A DNA stretch of 25,049 nt from JAAFIP01 sp043718065 (GTDB lineage: Bacteria > Pseudomonadota > Gammaproteobacteria > Burkholderiales > Burkholderiaceae_C), in the NCBI GenBank assembly GCA_043718065.1, contig JAYSWJ010000196.1:1-25049 (forward strand), read 5' to 3'. A program made the translations under genes and the position numbers. Below are positions 1-8,214 of this stretch, piece by piece. Position 1 is the stretch's first letter; the number at the start of each line of letters is the position of its first letter. Under the pieces are notes generated by a model that worked only from the letters and a program-made list of their open reading frames with translations, ran no database searches and was not told where the DNA came from.

Positions 1-5
1 GCCCG

Positions 6-1034
6 ATGAGCATCACCAACCTCGAAGCGCTGAGTCGAACCATCGACCACCGCGAGATCTTCCACGACGAGATGCTCGCCCTCATGCGCCGCATCATGAG
101 TGGCGAAATGTCACCCGTGCTGATGGCCGCGCTGCTGATCGGGCTGCGCGTCAAGAAGGAAACCATCGGCGAGCTGACCGCCGCGGCGCAGGTCATGCGC
201 GAGTTCTCGACCAAGGTCGACGTCGCCGACCGCACGCACCTGGTCGACATCGTCGGCACTGGCGGTGACGGCTCGCACACCTTCAACATCTCGACCTGCA
301 GCATGTTCGTGGCCGCCGCCGCAGGCGCGCGCATCAGCAAGCATGGCAACCGCAGCGTCAGCAGCAAGTCGGGCAGCGCCGATGTGCTGGAGGCTTTGGG
401 TATCAACATCAACCTCACACCCGACGCGATTGCCCAATGCATTGCCGATGTGGGCATCGGCTTTATGTTTGCACCCAATCACCATACCGCCATGAAGCAT
501 GTGGCCCCCATCCGCAAAGAGCTAGGCGTGCGCACGATTTTTAACATCCTCGGCCCGCTGACCAACCCCGCTAGCGCACCCAACATTTTGATGGGTGTTT
601 TCCACCCCGACCTAGTCGGTATCCAAATCCGCGCCCTGCAGCGCCTAGGTGCAGAACACGCACTGGTGGTGTATGGCCGCGATGGCATGGACGAGGTTAG
701 CCTAGGCGCAGCTACACTGGTGGGTGAGCTAAAAAACGGCGAGATTACCGAATATGAAATTCACCCCGAAGACTTCGGCCTCACCATGGCCAGCAACCGC
801 GCCTTGCGCGTAGACACGCCCGAGCAGTCCAAGGCCATGCTGCTGAGTGTGTTGAACAATCAGACGGGGGTTGCTAAAGACATCGTCATGCTTAATGCGG
901 GGGCTGCTCTGTATGCTGCTAACGTTACGGCATCCATGAAATACGGGGTTGACGCTGCACGAGTAGCTATCGAATCAGGCGCGGCCAAGGCAAAGTTAGA
1001 CGCACTGTTAGCCAAGACTCAAATGAATGTTTAA
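6..1034 (+). CDS. trpD: Anthranilate phosphoribosyltransferase
   Basis: This cytoplasmic enzyme transfers a phosphoribosyl group from PRPP to anthranilate, the second step from chorismate to tryptophan. The 342-residue length is usual for TrpD. The PRPP-binding loop GTGGD is at about residues 84-88, and the anthranilate-site motif KHGNRSVSS is at 112-120. The ATG at base 6 gives the expected N-terminus, and only five bases of upstream sequence are visible. The gene would normally be followed by trpC, but here a convergent PAP2 phosphatase gene ends 11 bases downstream and trpC lies about 20.5 kb away. Base composition changes inside the gene: roughly the first 390 bases are clearly GC-rich, and the rest is lower in GC with more CTA, TTG and TTA codons. 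The reading frame is intact and all key motifs are present, so function is expected. Confidence 0.97.
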   Translation: MSITNLEALSRTIDHREIFHDEMLALMRRIMSGEMSPVLMAALLIGLRVKKETIGELTAAAQVMREFSTKVDVADRTHLVDIVGTGGDGSHTFNISTCSMFVAAAAGARISKHGNRSVSSKSGSADVLEALGININLTPDAIAQCIADVGIGFMFAPNHHTAMKHVAPIRKELGVRTIFNILGPLTNPASAPNILMGVFHPDLVGIQIRALQRLGAEHALVVYGRDGMDEVSLGAATLVGELKNGEITEYEIHPEDFGLTMASNRALRVDTPEQSKAMLLSVLNNQTGVAKDIVMLNAGAALYAANVTASMKYGVDAARVAIESGAAKAKLDALLAKTQMNV

Positions 1035-1045
1035 GCATTTTCCAG

Positions 1046-1723
1046 TCATGGCCTTACGAGTTGCTTTTCGAGATGTGCATAGATTAGCCCAAATACAAGG
1101 CCCAAACAAATACCAGCGACAGCATCCCACATCACATGCTGCTTAATAGCCATGGTGGAATAGACGATTAATACACACCAAACCCAATTAACTATTTTTA
1201 ACCAGTTGGGACACTGCATCTCACGCAGTAGCGTATGCAATGACATGCCGGTAAACACCGCAGCGGCGACGTGCAACGAGGGGAAAGCGTTACCAGACAG
1301 GTCTATTTTGTGCAAAATAGACAGAGTAGGATCTTGAAACCAAGGCGCTGACGCGCTGAAAGGTACCGCTGTCGGAAAAAACAAGAATGTCAACAATCCA
1401 GTCAAGCACACTGCCCCAATGCCGCAACCGTAGGCCACCAATCTCACAAAATTGGGCTGCAGTGCCGGGACTAATGCGGTGTATACCCATAACGACGCGT
1501 ACAAGTAAAAAGCTGGTGGCCAGAAAGCAACCCAATCATCTACCCAAGTGGTTGACATAATGGTGACAGCAAAGACGGGTGATGTGAGCAGTGCAAAGTA
1601 GCAGTAAAAAAACACCACCATGAACAAAGCGGTACCCGTAGATTTAAAAAACCACAGGTGCATAAACCGGCAAGCTAATTGCACGCACCACCGGCATGTT
1701 GAAATGGAGGCTACCAGGCTCAT
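1046..1723 (-). CDS. PAP2-family membrane phosphatase
   Basis: A 225-residue integral membrane protein with about six hydrophobic segments. The phosphatase signatures of the PAP2 superfamily are visible: GNAFPSLHVA at about 144-153 (the PSxH motif) and STMAIKQHVMWDAVAG at about 189-204 (the KQHxxxD form seen in the PAP2_3/inositol-phosphorylceramide-synthase-like branch). Such proteins remove phosphate from, or exchange head groups on, lipid phosphates at the membrane. The ATG overlaps the TGA of the upstream dehydratase gene by four bases (ATGA), so it is the last gene of the leftward block. A role in handling the lipid or glycolipid part of the pigment is inference from position. A housekeeping lipid phosphatase is the alternative. 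Confidence 0.85.
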   Translation of the reverse strand: MSLVASISTCRWCVQLACRFMHLWFFKSTGTALFMVVFFYCYFALLTSPVFAVTIMSTTWVDDWVAFWPPAFYLYASLWVYTALVPALQPNFVRLVAYGCGIGAVCLTGLLTFLFFPTAVPFSASAPWFQDPTLSILHKIDLSGNAFPSLHVAAAVFTGMSLHTLLREMQCPNWLKIVNWVWCVLIVYSTMAIKQHVMWDAVAGICLGLVFGLIYAHLEKQLVRP

Positions 1724-2232
1724 GCGTCCGCCGAAAGACGTTCAGGGGAAGTCTGAGCGAAGGTAAACTCCAAGCTGGCAACGCGGCCTTGGTCACAGCT
1801 TACTTCGCCCGTCACGTTCACGGCGTCGTCAGCCAGCTCGCGGGTATGAAGGTCAAACAATAGTTTCATTTGAGGTATGACCGGCTTGCGAAAAAAACAT
1901 TTTCTCACTGCCAGAAGGACACCGACCTTACCAAGTTGACTGTTCCTGGCTTTAGGATCACCTGCGCGTAAGCCAGCACCTGCAATTTGCGCTGCGGCCT
2001 CGATAATCATCACTCCTGGCACGATGGGTCTGCCCGGAAAGTGACCTTTAAATACAAAGGAATCGGCTTCCCAAATGGCCTCACCTGTGTAATGGTCGTG
2101 CGCAAGTACAGTGACATATTTTGCAAACAACATGGCGTCGCGGTGCGGAATAAACTGCGTAATGGCAGCCGCATCTAAATGCATTGGATAAGTGAAGGCC
2201 ACAGTATTTTTTTCTACGTCAACAGAGCGCAT
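1720..2232 (-). CDS. FabZ-like 3-hydroxyacyl-ACP dehydratase (hotdog fold)
   Basis: Predicted to dehydrate 3-hydroxyacyl-ACP to trans-2-enoyl-ACP, the step that makes each double bond of a polyene. From the ATG at 2232 the protein has 170 residues. It has the FabZ opening motif FIPHRDAML at about 27-35, the HFPGRPIVPG loop at 64-73 with likely catalytic His64, and likely catalytic Glu78 in IIEAAAQ. An alternative TTG start at 2268 overlaps the MipA stop by three bases and adds 12 residues; I prefer the ATG because FabZ proteins begin shortly before the IPHR motif. It is one of three hotdog dehydratases in the cluster. The tail overlaps the PAP2 start, which suggests translational coupling. 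Confidence 0.88.
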   Translation of the reverse strand: MRSVDVEKNTVAFTYPMHLDAAAITQFIPHRDAMLFAKYVTVLAHDHYTGEAIWEADSFVFKGHFPGRPIVPGVMIIEAAAQIAGAGLRAGDPKARNSQLGKVGVLLAVRKCFFRKPVIPQMKLLFDLHTRELADDAVNVTGEVSCDQGRVASLEFTFAQTSPERLSADA

Positions 2233-2264
2233 ATCGGTAGGTATAGTATGCAGCCACTTTATTG

Positions 2265-3092
2265 TCAAAACTTGGCAAATATATAGCTTACTGCAAAACC
2301 TGCGGTGACAAAGTTGCGAGTAGCTACTAATGGACTGTCCGCAAAAACAGCGCCTCGCAAGTTATCGTAACGTATATATGAACCCATCCAAACATTCCCC
2401 ATCTTGCGGCTCAGCGACACTAGAAATTGCGCGCCTGCGTAGCCACTGCGCGATTGGTATGCAGGGCGAGTCGAAGTAGCGTAAGTGGGTGTAACGGTGT
2501 AGAAAAGATCGTTTTGCTTTTGGCTGGTAAATATGGGGCCAACTATAAAACCTAAATTGCCGCCCGAAATTCCCCAAGGGTTTGCAATGTCTAGATTCAA
2601 ATTGGGCGAGAAGGTTATGCCGGCATCGCGCGGCTTACTCTCTAAAGTGATACCTTGGCGTATAGGTAGGCGCAATTTCAGCGTCATGGCCTTGTCTTGA
2701 ATAGGCGTGAGCAAAATATTAAGTTGCGGTCCAAGTTCCACCGAGGGCTTCAAATCGGGCATGCCTCTGCGCAGAATGATGTCGTCACTTTGCGTGGGTG
2801 GCGAACCTGATAGGCTGATCGATAGCTCAACCCGGTCAGAATTAAATATATCGCCCCGTAGACCTTGCCGATCTGCTTTGAAAAAATCCCCACGGTATTC
2901 GATATAAGGTACAGGAAGCACCAAAACACTAGTTTGATCTGAACCGCGATACGCGGGAAAATGCAACACCACTGCGCCAAGCCCTAGCTCTGTTTTAGGC
3001 GTTTCAGCATCAGGTGCTGAGGTTTGAGCGCCAGCAAGACTGCTAGCCAATACAGCACAGAGCGCAAAAATAACTGGTGTAAAACTGCGCAT
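2265..3092 (-). CDS. MipA/OmpV-family outer-membrane protein
   Basis: A predicted 275-residue outer-membrane beta-barrel protein. It starts with a clear signal peptide (basic start, hydrophobic stretch, cleavage near ASSLAGA at about 16-22). The mature part is rich in alternating polar and hydrophobic strands, has the family-typical opening ELGLGAVVLHFPAYRGSD and PVPYIEYRGDFF at about 35-75, and ends in Phe, as many outer-membrane proteins do. The frame is open 30 codons further upstream, but that part overlaps the chorismatase gene and would bury the signal peptide, so the ATG at 3092 is chosen, five bases after the chorismatase stop. MipA is known as a scaffold for murein enzymes and OmpV as an outer-membrane protein. 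Here a part in placing or exporting the pigment is inference from operon position. Confidence 0.87.
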   Translation of the reverse strand: MRSFTPVIFALCAVLASSLAGAQTSAPDAETPKTELGLGAVVLHFPAYRGSDQTSVLVLPVPYIEYRGDFFKADRQGLRGDIFNSDRVELSISLSGSPPTQSDDIILRRGMPDLKPSVELGPQLNILLTPIQDKAMTLKLRLPIRQGITLESKPRDAGITFSPNLNLDIANPWGISGGNLGFIVGPIFTSQKQNDLFYTVTPTYATSTRPAYQSRSGYAGAQFLVSLSRKMGNVWMGSYIRYDNLRGAVFADSPLVATRNFVTAGFAVSYIFAKF

Positions 3093-3097
3093 AGTCG

Positions 3098-4168
3098 TTA
3101 GAAAGAAGTGGGGACTACACACAATGGTTTGATAGTTTTCCATGCGATACCTTCGATTTCGACATCCAGCTCTTTGCGACAAATATCAGCATTCAAATAT
3201 ATGGCCTGTAAGCCAGAGCCGATACTTTCTTCTACCAAAGCTTGAATAAGTGCAGCATCTTTTTCATGGCGTATATAGACGCGCAAATTGAGATCTTGCA
3301 AGCGGTAGCCACTGTCCGCCTGGCTGCGTAAATTAGCTTGGTCTAGTAGAGCCTGTAAATTTCGCAAAGTTTCAAAGGTTTGGTTGCGTACGTCACCTTG
3401 GTGTAGCGTTTCGTGGCCTACGATACTTGCTGTGCCCGAAACAAGCAGCAGCTCCTGTTGGGGTAATGTAGCCAAGCTAGCACGCGAAAAAGTAGGACTG
3501 TGCAAACCGTATTGCGCAGGGTAGTGATAAGCGCTGACTTGACGGGGATTTTCGATAGGTACAGTCGGGCTGCGACCCGCCAGAAAAGCCACACTTAACG
3601 GGCCTGCGTGCACTCCTAGTGCACAAGCTGCAGGTACATTACCCGTCACACTACGCGCCGCATCCGCAAAGCCTTGTTGCCTACCCGCATTAAATTGTTG
3701 ATAGCGCTCAACTCCGTCCGTAACGTCTGTGATGTCAGGCAAGTAGTTCCATGCACGCCACAAATAGGGATAGTTGTATTTTTCTAGAACCTCAAATAAT
3801 TGTTTGTAGGCACTTTTTGCTGCTTCCTCAAGCGGACGCAAAGCGTCTGCGCTGTATGTAGGCTCTGGTATCTCAATGACGCCAAAAAGTAGATCGTCGT
3901 TGTAATTGCAGCGCATGCCTGTTGTTTGTAGCGCCCCCACTTCTAATTTGCTTAACCACAGTTCTAGATGGTCTTGCGTAGCGGCTCCCAAAAGCTTGGC
4001 ATATACATGTTGCCTGACGCATTGGGTCTGACTGTGTGAGCGGTGCAAACCGAAAGTGACATGCGCGAGACTAGGATAGTTTTTCGCTAAGCCTGACCCA
4101 TGGTCCGCTGCAGATTGTGCCGCGAGTGACGACACGATAAGTTGCGGGGAGTTAGTCAATCCCGGCAT
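3098..4168 (-). CDS. XanB2/FkbO/Hyg5-type chorismatase (hydroxybenzoate-forming)
   Basis: Predicted to cleave chorismate to a hydroxybenzoate and pyruvate, supplying the aryl starter of the pigment. The 356-residue length fits the family. The best signature is the C-terminal YjgF-like region with LLVSGTASIVGHETLHQGDV at about 239-258, followed by QTFETLRNLQALL. The middle segment contains a conserved-looking YLWRAWNYLPDI stretch at about 134-145. Xanthomonas XanB2 makes 3- and 4-hydroxybenzoate for xanthomonadin; FkbO and Hyg5 are relatives with different products. Which isomer is made here cannot be read from the sequence alone. The gene lies between the ketosynthase (six bases upstream) and the MipA-like gene (five bases downstream), in one leftward block. 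It would draw on the same chorismate pool that feeds TrpD and TrpC on either side. Confidence 0.88.
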   Translation of the reverse strand: MPGLTNSPQLIVSSLAAQSAADHGSGLAKNYPSLAHVTFGLHRSHSQTQCVRQHVYAKLLGAATQDHLELWLSKLEVGALQTTGMRCNYNDDLLFGVIEIPEPTYSADALRPLEEAAKSAYKQLFEVLEKYNYPYLWRAWNYLPDITDVTDGVERYQQFNAGRQQGFADAARSVTGNVPAACALGVHAGPLSVAFLAGRSPTVPIENPRQVSAYHYPAQYGLHSPTFSRASLATLPQQELLLVSGTASIVGHETLHQGDVRNQTFETLRNLQALLDQANLRSQADSGYRLQDLNLRVYIRHEKDAALIQALVEESIGSGLQAIYLNADICRKELDVEIEGIAWKTIKPLCVVPTSF

Positions 4169-4173
4169 GATCG

Positions 4174-5451
4174 TTAGTTTCCGGAGTGGTCAAACTTGCG
4201 TGCTATCAAAGACACATTGGTGCCACCGAACGCAAATGAGTTAGACATCACCGCTTCTAGCTGCAGATGGCGGCGTGCAAGATGAGGCACAAAGTCCAAA
4301 TCGCAGGCAACATCAGGGTTATCTAGGTGGGCTGTCGGAGGGATACTCCCAGACTCTAGCGCCATCACGCTAAGAGCAAATTCTAGTGCTCCGCCAGCAC
4401 CTATCAAATGCCCGTGTACGGCTTTGGTGGAGCTAATAGGCATTTGGTAGGCGTGTGTACCAAAGGCAGACTTGATAGCGGCAGTTTCTGTGACATCTCC
4501 AGCCGTAGTTGCTGTGCCGTGCGCATTGAGATACCCGATGCTGTGAGCCGCAATAGTCGATTCTGCGAGTGCGGCTTTCATAGCATTGAGTTGTCCATCG
4601 ACAGACGGCAGCGTGATATGGACGCCATCGGTCGTTGTACCGTAGCCGCAGAGCTCAGCATAGGGCGTACGGCTGCACGTAGGCTCAGAACCCTCTGCGT
4701 GTAATACCAAGGCAACAGCGCCTTCGCCTAATACAAAGCCACTGCGTTGCGCATCAAACGGACGGCAACTGGCGTGTGGCGCATCGTTACGTCGCTTGGC
4801 CATCACTCGCAATGCATTCCATGCCACAAAAGAGCCCGGGGTCAACATGGCCTCAGTGCCTATTACGATAGCAGTGTCGATGTACCCGTGGCGCAGCGCG
4901 CGGTAAGCCTCACCCAGTGCTACTGCAGACGAGGCGCATGCGATAGAGTAAGTGAAACTCTGGCCACGCAGCTGGTGTGCAATAGAGATAGCCGCAGCTG
5001 CGGAGTTGGCCATCATTCTAGGCACCGCTAAAGGATGCATGATGGTGGGGTCACGATTTTCGGCAGCTGCGCGTTGCAATTGTTCAAAAAATCGCGTGTA
5101 CAACGCGTCAATGGTATGAGCACCACCCATACCGATACCTACGTAGACTCCAGTGCGGGTTTTCTGTTGTGCGCTTGCCTGATAGCCGGCATCAGTAAGG
5201 GCCTCTTGTGTAACTGCCAAGGCGAACTGGGTTGCCCTGTCCAAACCCGCAGTAGCCCTGGTTTGGCCGATTTCAAAATCAGCGGATACCTGTGCAGCCA
5301 TCGCATCAGGTAGTAGCTTAAGAATAGAGGCTGGGGCCGAAGTAACGGCGCTGCGGCCTAGTAATGCAGCTTCGAATGTACTGACACGGCTTAACCCTAG
5401 TGGGGTCACCATCCCAATACCTCGGATGCTGACTTTGCGCAATCTAGGCAC
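4174..5451 (-). CDS. Beta-ketoacyl-ACP synthase (FabF-like KS)
   Basis: A condensing enzyme that joins an acyl starter to malonyl-ACP. From the GTG at 5451 it has 425 residues, full length for KAS II. The catalytic set is complete: Cys172 in SIACASSAVA, His311 in NAHGTATT, Lys343 in SSTKAVHGH and His348 in GHLIGAGG. The GTG lies inside the end of the acyl carrier protein gene, overlapping it by eight bases, and gives the expected start MPRLRKVSIRGIGMVTPLG. An ATG at 5505 is in frame but adds 18 residues without family support and overlaps the carrier protein by 62 bases; it cannot be excluded. The cluster has a second active ketosynthase at 13075, and the two probably act at different stages of chain growth. 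Confidence 0.93.
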   Translation of the reverse strand: MPRLRKVSIRGIGMVTPLGLSRVSTFEAALLGRSAVTSAPASILKLLPDAMAAQVSADFEIGQTRATAGLDRATQFALAVTQEALTDAGYQASAQQKTRTGVYVGIGMGGAHTIDALYTRFFEQLQRAAAENRDPTIMHPLAVPRMMANSAAAAISIAHQLRGQSFTYSIACASSAVALGEAYRALRHGYIDTAIVIGTEAMLTPGSFVAWNALRVMAKRRNDAPHASCRPFDAQRSGFVLGEGAVALVLHAEGSEPTCSRTPYAELCGYGTTTDGVHITLPSVDGQLNAMKAALAESTIAAHSIGYLNAHGTATTAGDVTETAAIKSAFGTHAYQMPISSTKAVHGHLIGAGGALEFALSVMALESGSIPPTAHLDNPDVACDLDFVPHLARRHLQLEAVMSNSFAFGGTNVSLIARKFDHSGN

Positions 5452-5740
5452 CAGAAGATACGAGCGCTTTTTCGGTAGCAGCCATGTCTGGCCATTTGCC
5501 GCCATTTTTGGCCAAAACGATGTGCTCCATGTGCGTGACTACTTCATTTAATGTCATGCCTTGAAACTGCATCACATCGCTTACATGGATGCCGTAGCGA
5601 TCCTCTATTTCAAAGAGCATTTCTACAATCCCCAAAGAGTCGAGTCCTAAATCTACCATCTTGAGGTTAGGGTCGGCCAATTTCTCCGGCGTGATACCGC
5701 CTTGCATTAGCAAAAAATCATCAATAACTTGGCGCAACAT
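5444..5740 (-). CDS. Acyl carrier protein
   Basis: A 98-residue acyl carrier protein. The phosphopantetheine attachment motif is LGLDSLGIVEM at about 31-41, with Ser35 as the likely attachment site. It is preceded by an acidic helix and followed by the usual second helix, IEDRYGIHVSD. The C-terminal 20 residues or so after the third helix are a less structured extension that overlaps the ketosynthase start. The gene is 35 bases downstream of the PlsC-like acyltransferase and directly upstream of the ketosynthase, so it probably carries intermediates for that enzyme. It differs clearly from the second carrier protein at 20265 (DSL versus DSI at the attachment site), suggesting separate partners. 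Confidence 0.93.
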   Translation of the reverse strand: MLRQVIDDFLLMQGGITPEKLADPNLKMVDLGLDSLGIVEMLFEIEDRYGIHVSDVMQFQGMTLNEVVTHMEHIVLAKNGGKWPDMAATEKALVSSGA

Positions 5741-5775
5741 AAAGGTCCCCGCTTCCCGTTTTAAAAATTTGAGGC

Positions 5776-6531
5776 CTATTTACATCCCAAATTTTCCCGA
5801 TAGTAAGATTCTAGCCTTTCGGTCATGGCTATTCTGTCCTTATCGGCTGTGAATTTATAACCTAACCGTAGATTAATACGCAATGGTAGTGTGGGTTTGC
5901 GCCATATGGGCCAATTTTTACCTAGGTATTGGGTACTAAACTCAATAAATAAGCACTGAATTGGTACACCAGATCGAGCAGATATGAATGCACAGGTGTG
6001 ACCGAAGGTATTCACGGGAGCCGTCAATGTCCGGGTGCCCTCCGGAAAAATAACTACTTGCGAGCCAGAGCTTAATTCGTCGCATGCTTGCCGCATCAGT
6101 TGCAGCGGGTCATCGTTACTAATGTGTCCCGATAAACGTGCCATAGGCCCAAAAAGTAAGTTGTTTTTGATGCTGGCTTTCATTACGCAGGTTGCACGCG
6201 GTAAACGAGACAATAGAACGACAGCATCCAGAAGCGACGGATGATTGGCGACCACTATTAAAGGCCTTTGTGCATTGAGCGAATCAAGAGCTGAGGCATC
6301 AATCCTGACAAAACAAAATATCTTTAAAAACAATAGGTAAATTGCCAGTGTCCAGCTGATGAATCTGCGACCTAAAGGAATACGAATTTTGACGGGCAAA
6401 CACAGCAGGAAAACTGCAAAGGGTAGCCCTGATAAACACAAGAACGCTAGGCATCCTAGGCCTAGAAGCATCGCTAAATATTCATAAAAAGAACGAAACA
6501 GGTAGGCAAAAGTATCAAAAAAACGCGCCAT
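5776..6531 (-). CDS. PlsC-like lysophospholipid/1-acylglycerol-3-phosphate acyltransferase
   Basis: A 251-residue LPLAT-superfamily acyltransferase. The catalytic motif NHPSLLD is at about 96-102 (His97, Asp102), and the substrate-binding motif FPEGTRT is at about 162-168. One or two hydrophobic segments in the first 75 residues should anchor it on the inner face of the cytoplasmic membrane. The ATG at 6531 is chosen; a TTG at 6543 would add four residues. The gene sits between the halogenase-like gene and an acyl carrier protein gene. With the second acyltransferase at 16907 it could attach the polyene acyl chain, or an ordinary acyl chain, to a glycerol or sugar lipid. Aryl-polyene clusters often carry two acyltransferases, but the substrates here are unknown. 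Confidence 0.88.
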   Translation of the reverse strand: MARFFDTFAYLFRSFYEYLAMLLGLGCLAFLCLSGLPFAVFLLCLPVKIRIPLGRRFISWTLAIYLLFLKIFCFVRIDASALDSLNAQRPLIVVANHPSLLDAVVLLSRLPRATCVMKASIKNNLLFGPMARLSGHISNDDPLQLMRQACDELSSGSQVVIFPEGTRTLTAPVNTFGHTCAFISARSGVPIQCLFIEFSTQYLGKNWPIWRKPTLPLRINLRLGYKFTADKDRIAMTERLESYYRENLGCK

Positions 6532-6588
6532 ATGTACGGTCAAACTGGGCTTTTGCGCTTGGTAGCCTGTAGGCTGTGTAGAGAGTTT

Positions 6589-8214
6589 CTAAGCTACTTT
6601 ACCGAATAGAAACTGTACTTCCCGATTCTGTGCCAATGCGTACGCAGCAGGATGCAGCAAAGCTATAAGCTTGTCGGCGTTCAAATCTGCATAGTCCAGC
6701 TGGGCCGCCACAACTATTTCTGCAGCCAGCGCATGGAGTTGTTGTAGTTGGGTGTCTATACGCTCCAAAAACTGCGTATCAGTCAAATCATCGCGTAGCT
6801 CTTTGTTCAATTGCGCAAACCAAGGCAAAGTGGCTTGGTCTAGCATTTGGGGTAAATTGCGTTTAGCACTCACAAGATTCCATGCGCGTAAAAATAATTG
6901 CATTTCACTGTTGATGGCTTGAATGGCCGCCAGCTTGGTGCGCATACGCGCCATGCACGTGACATCAATCAATTTATTTTGGAAAAATAGCTGACACATT
7001 ACCCCCCAGTAATAAGCGTAATCCCAAATCACTTTGACTGGCATGACCTCAGGGTCACCAAAAATCTTATATTGATCTGTATACAACGTCAGCATGTTTT
7101 GATACAACGAGAAGTAGATTTGCTCGTAAATGTCTGCCATCATCGATGTGGCACCTTGCGCTTGGTCTATGGCAATCAGTTCAGTGATGTAGGTGTTAGA
7201 TATGGCAATAAAATCACTGCCCGGTGAGTAGAAAGGATCCAAAAACAGCCCAGCTTCACCCGTTAAAGCCCAGCGGTTAGTGCCAGAAAAGACTTTTTTA
7301 CAGCCATAAGAAAAGCGTTTAAAAAATGCAAAGTCTTGCAATTTGTCGCGACGCGAATCCAATGCCTTATACAGTTGCGGTTGACGCACCTTAAACCACT
7401 CCATGGCCTTCTCAAAACTGTTGATCTGATCAATCGGATGCAATTTGGCATCGGCCACAATGCCCACTGAGTGCGAACCCGAAGATAACGGAATCAGCCA
7501 AGCCCAATAGCCCTCTCCTACCAAATGGTTGGTGGATAGCCAGCGGTTGCGTGGAGTGCATCGGTCAAGCCATTGCTCGTCTGTAGACCAATCATTAATA
7601 TCAATACGGTCTGCTATGCGAAACCATATGGCATTGGCGTCATGTGTATTTTGTTCCGCTAAGTCGAGTTTGCGTTTAATCAATCCAGCGCGACCAGACG
7701 CGTCGCAGAGCCAACGAGATTGCATATGGTGGGATGTGCCACCCGCATCGAAATGCATTTGATGAGGAGAATTGCCTTCAGCCACTTCGAAACTGCGAAT
7801 AACAGCACCGTCAATGAAGTTAACACCTTTTTCTTGTGCTAGCTTGGCCAACTCGTTTTCGAAGATGCCTCGGTCTAATTGATAGCTAGGGGTGGGCAGC
7901 ACGCGGCTAGCACCTAGTTCAGTTACATTTTGTAGATCGTTACGACCGTCTGAGAAGAAAAATCTAAATCCGAATTTCTTAAGCTGCGCGTTGTCTAGAT
8001 GTGATTTAAGTCCTAATATTTTTTCAAAATAATGTGCACCAATTTCTACTGAGGACTCACCTACTTTATGGGTGGCGTGCGGTACAGGGTGCAGCCTACG
8101 CTCAATGACGGTCACGCTTAATTGCGGCGTCTTTTGTTTGATTTGGAGCGCGAGCGTAAGCCCTGCAAGGCCTCCCCCCATGACGACAATATCCGAATAA
8201 TTCTGCGCTGACAT
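6589..8214 (-). CDS. Flavin-dependent halogenase-like FAD oxidoreductase
   Basis: A 541-residue FAD-binding protein of the tryptophan-halogenase-like group. The FAD dinucleotide motif GGGLAGLTLA is at about 13-22. KVGESSVEIG at about 50-59 matches the second family block. Lys79/Lys80 in QLKKFGFRFFF sits where the halogenase catalytic lysine is expected. The WxWxIP signature is present as WAWLIP at 237-242, and LTGEAGLFLDPFYSPG at about 317-332 is the third FAD block. The gene is the first of the leftward block, 74 bases from the divergent exporter gene, so both promoters should lie in that gap. In Xanthomonas a similar enzyme is associated with brominated xanthomonadin. Whether this protein halogenates or only oxidises the aryl head or chain cannot be decided from sequence; the long C-terminal part after residue 340 is unlike simple halogenases. 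Confidence 0.85.
   Translation of the reverse strand: MSAQNYSDIVVMGGGLAGLTLALQIKQKTPQLSVTVIERRLHPVPHATHKVGESSVEIGAHYFEKILGLKSHLDNAQLKKFGFRFFFSDGRNDLQNVTELGASRVLPTPSYQLDRGIFENELAKLAQEKGVNFIDGAVIRSFEVAEGNSPHQMHFDAGGTSHHMQSRWLCDASGRAGLIKRKLDLAEQNTHDANAIWFRIADRIDINDWSTDEQWLDRCTPRNRWLSTNHLVGEGYWAWLIPLSSGSHSVGIVADAKLHPIDQINSFEKAMEWFKVRQPQLYKALDSRRDKLQDFAFFKRFSYGCKKVFSGTNRWALTGEAGLFLDPFYSPGSDFIAISNTYITELIAIDQAQGATSMMADIYEQIYFSLYQNMLTLYTDQYKIFGDPEVMPVKVIWDYAYYWGVMCQLFFQNKLIDVTCMARMRTKLAAIQAINSEMQLFLRAWNLVSAKRNLPQMLDQATLPWFAQLNKELRDDLTDTQFLERIDTQLQQLHALAAEIVVAAQLDYADLNADKLIALLHPAAYALAQNREVQFLFGKVA

Noticed and set aside
1035..1045. Possible mobile-element boundary at the left edge of the pigment cluster
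   Set aside because: The 11-base gap and the flanks show no direct repeat matching the right edge, no integrase and no tRNA. Any insertion is better explained by homologous recombination.
6564..6575. Short dyad AGCCTGTAGGCT between the halogenase-like and acyltransferase genes
   Set aside because: It has five-base arms with a two-base centre, no T run on either strand and it sits inside a gene block, so it supports neither a terminator nor a promoter site.
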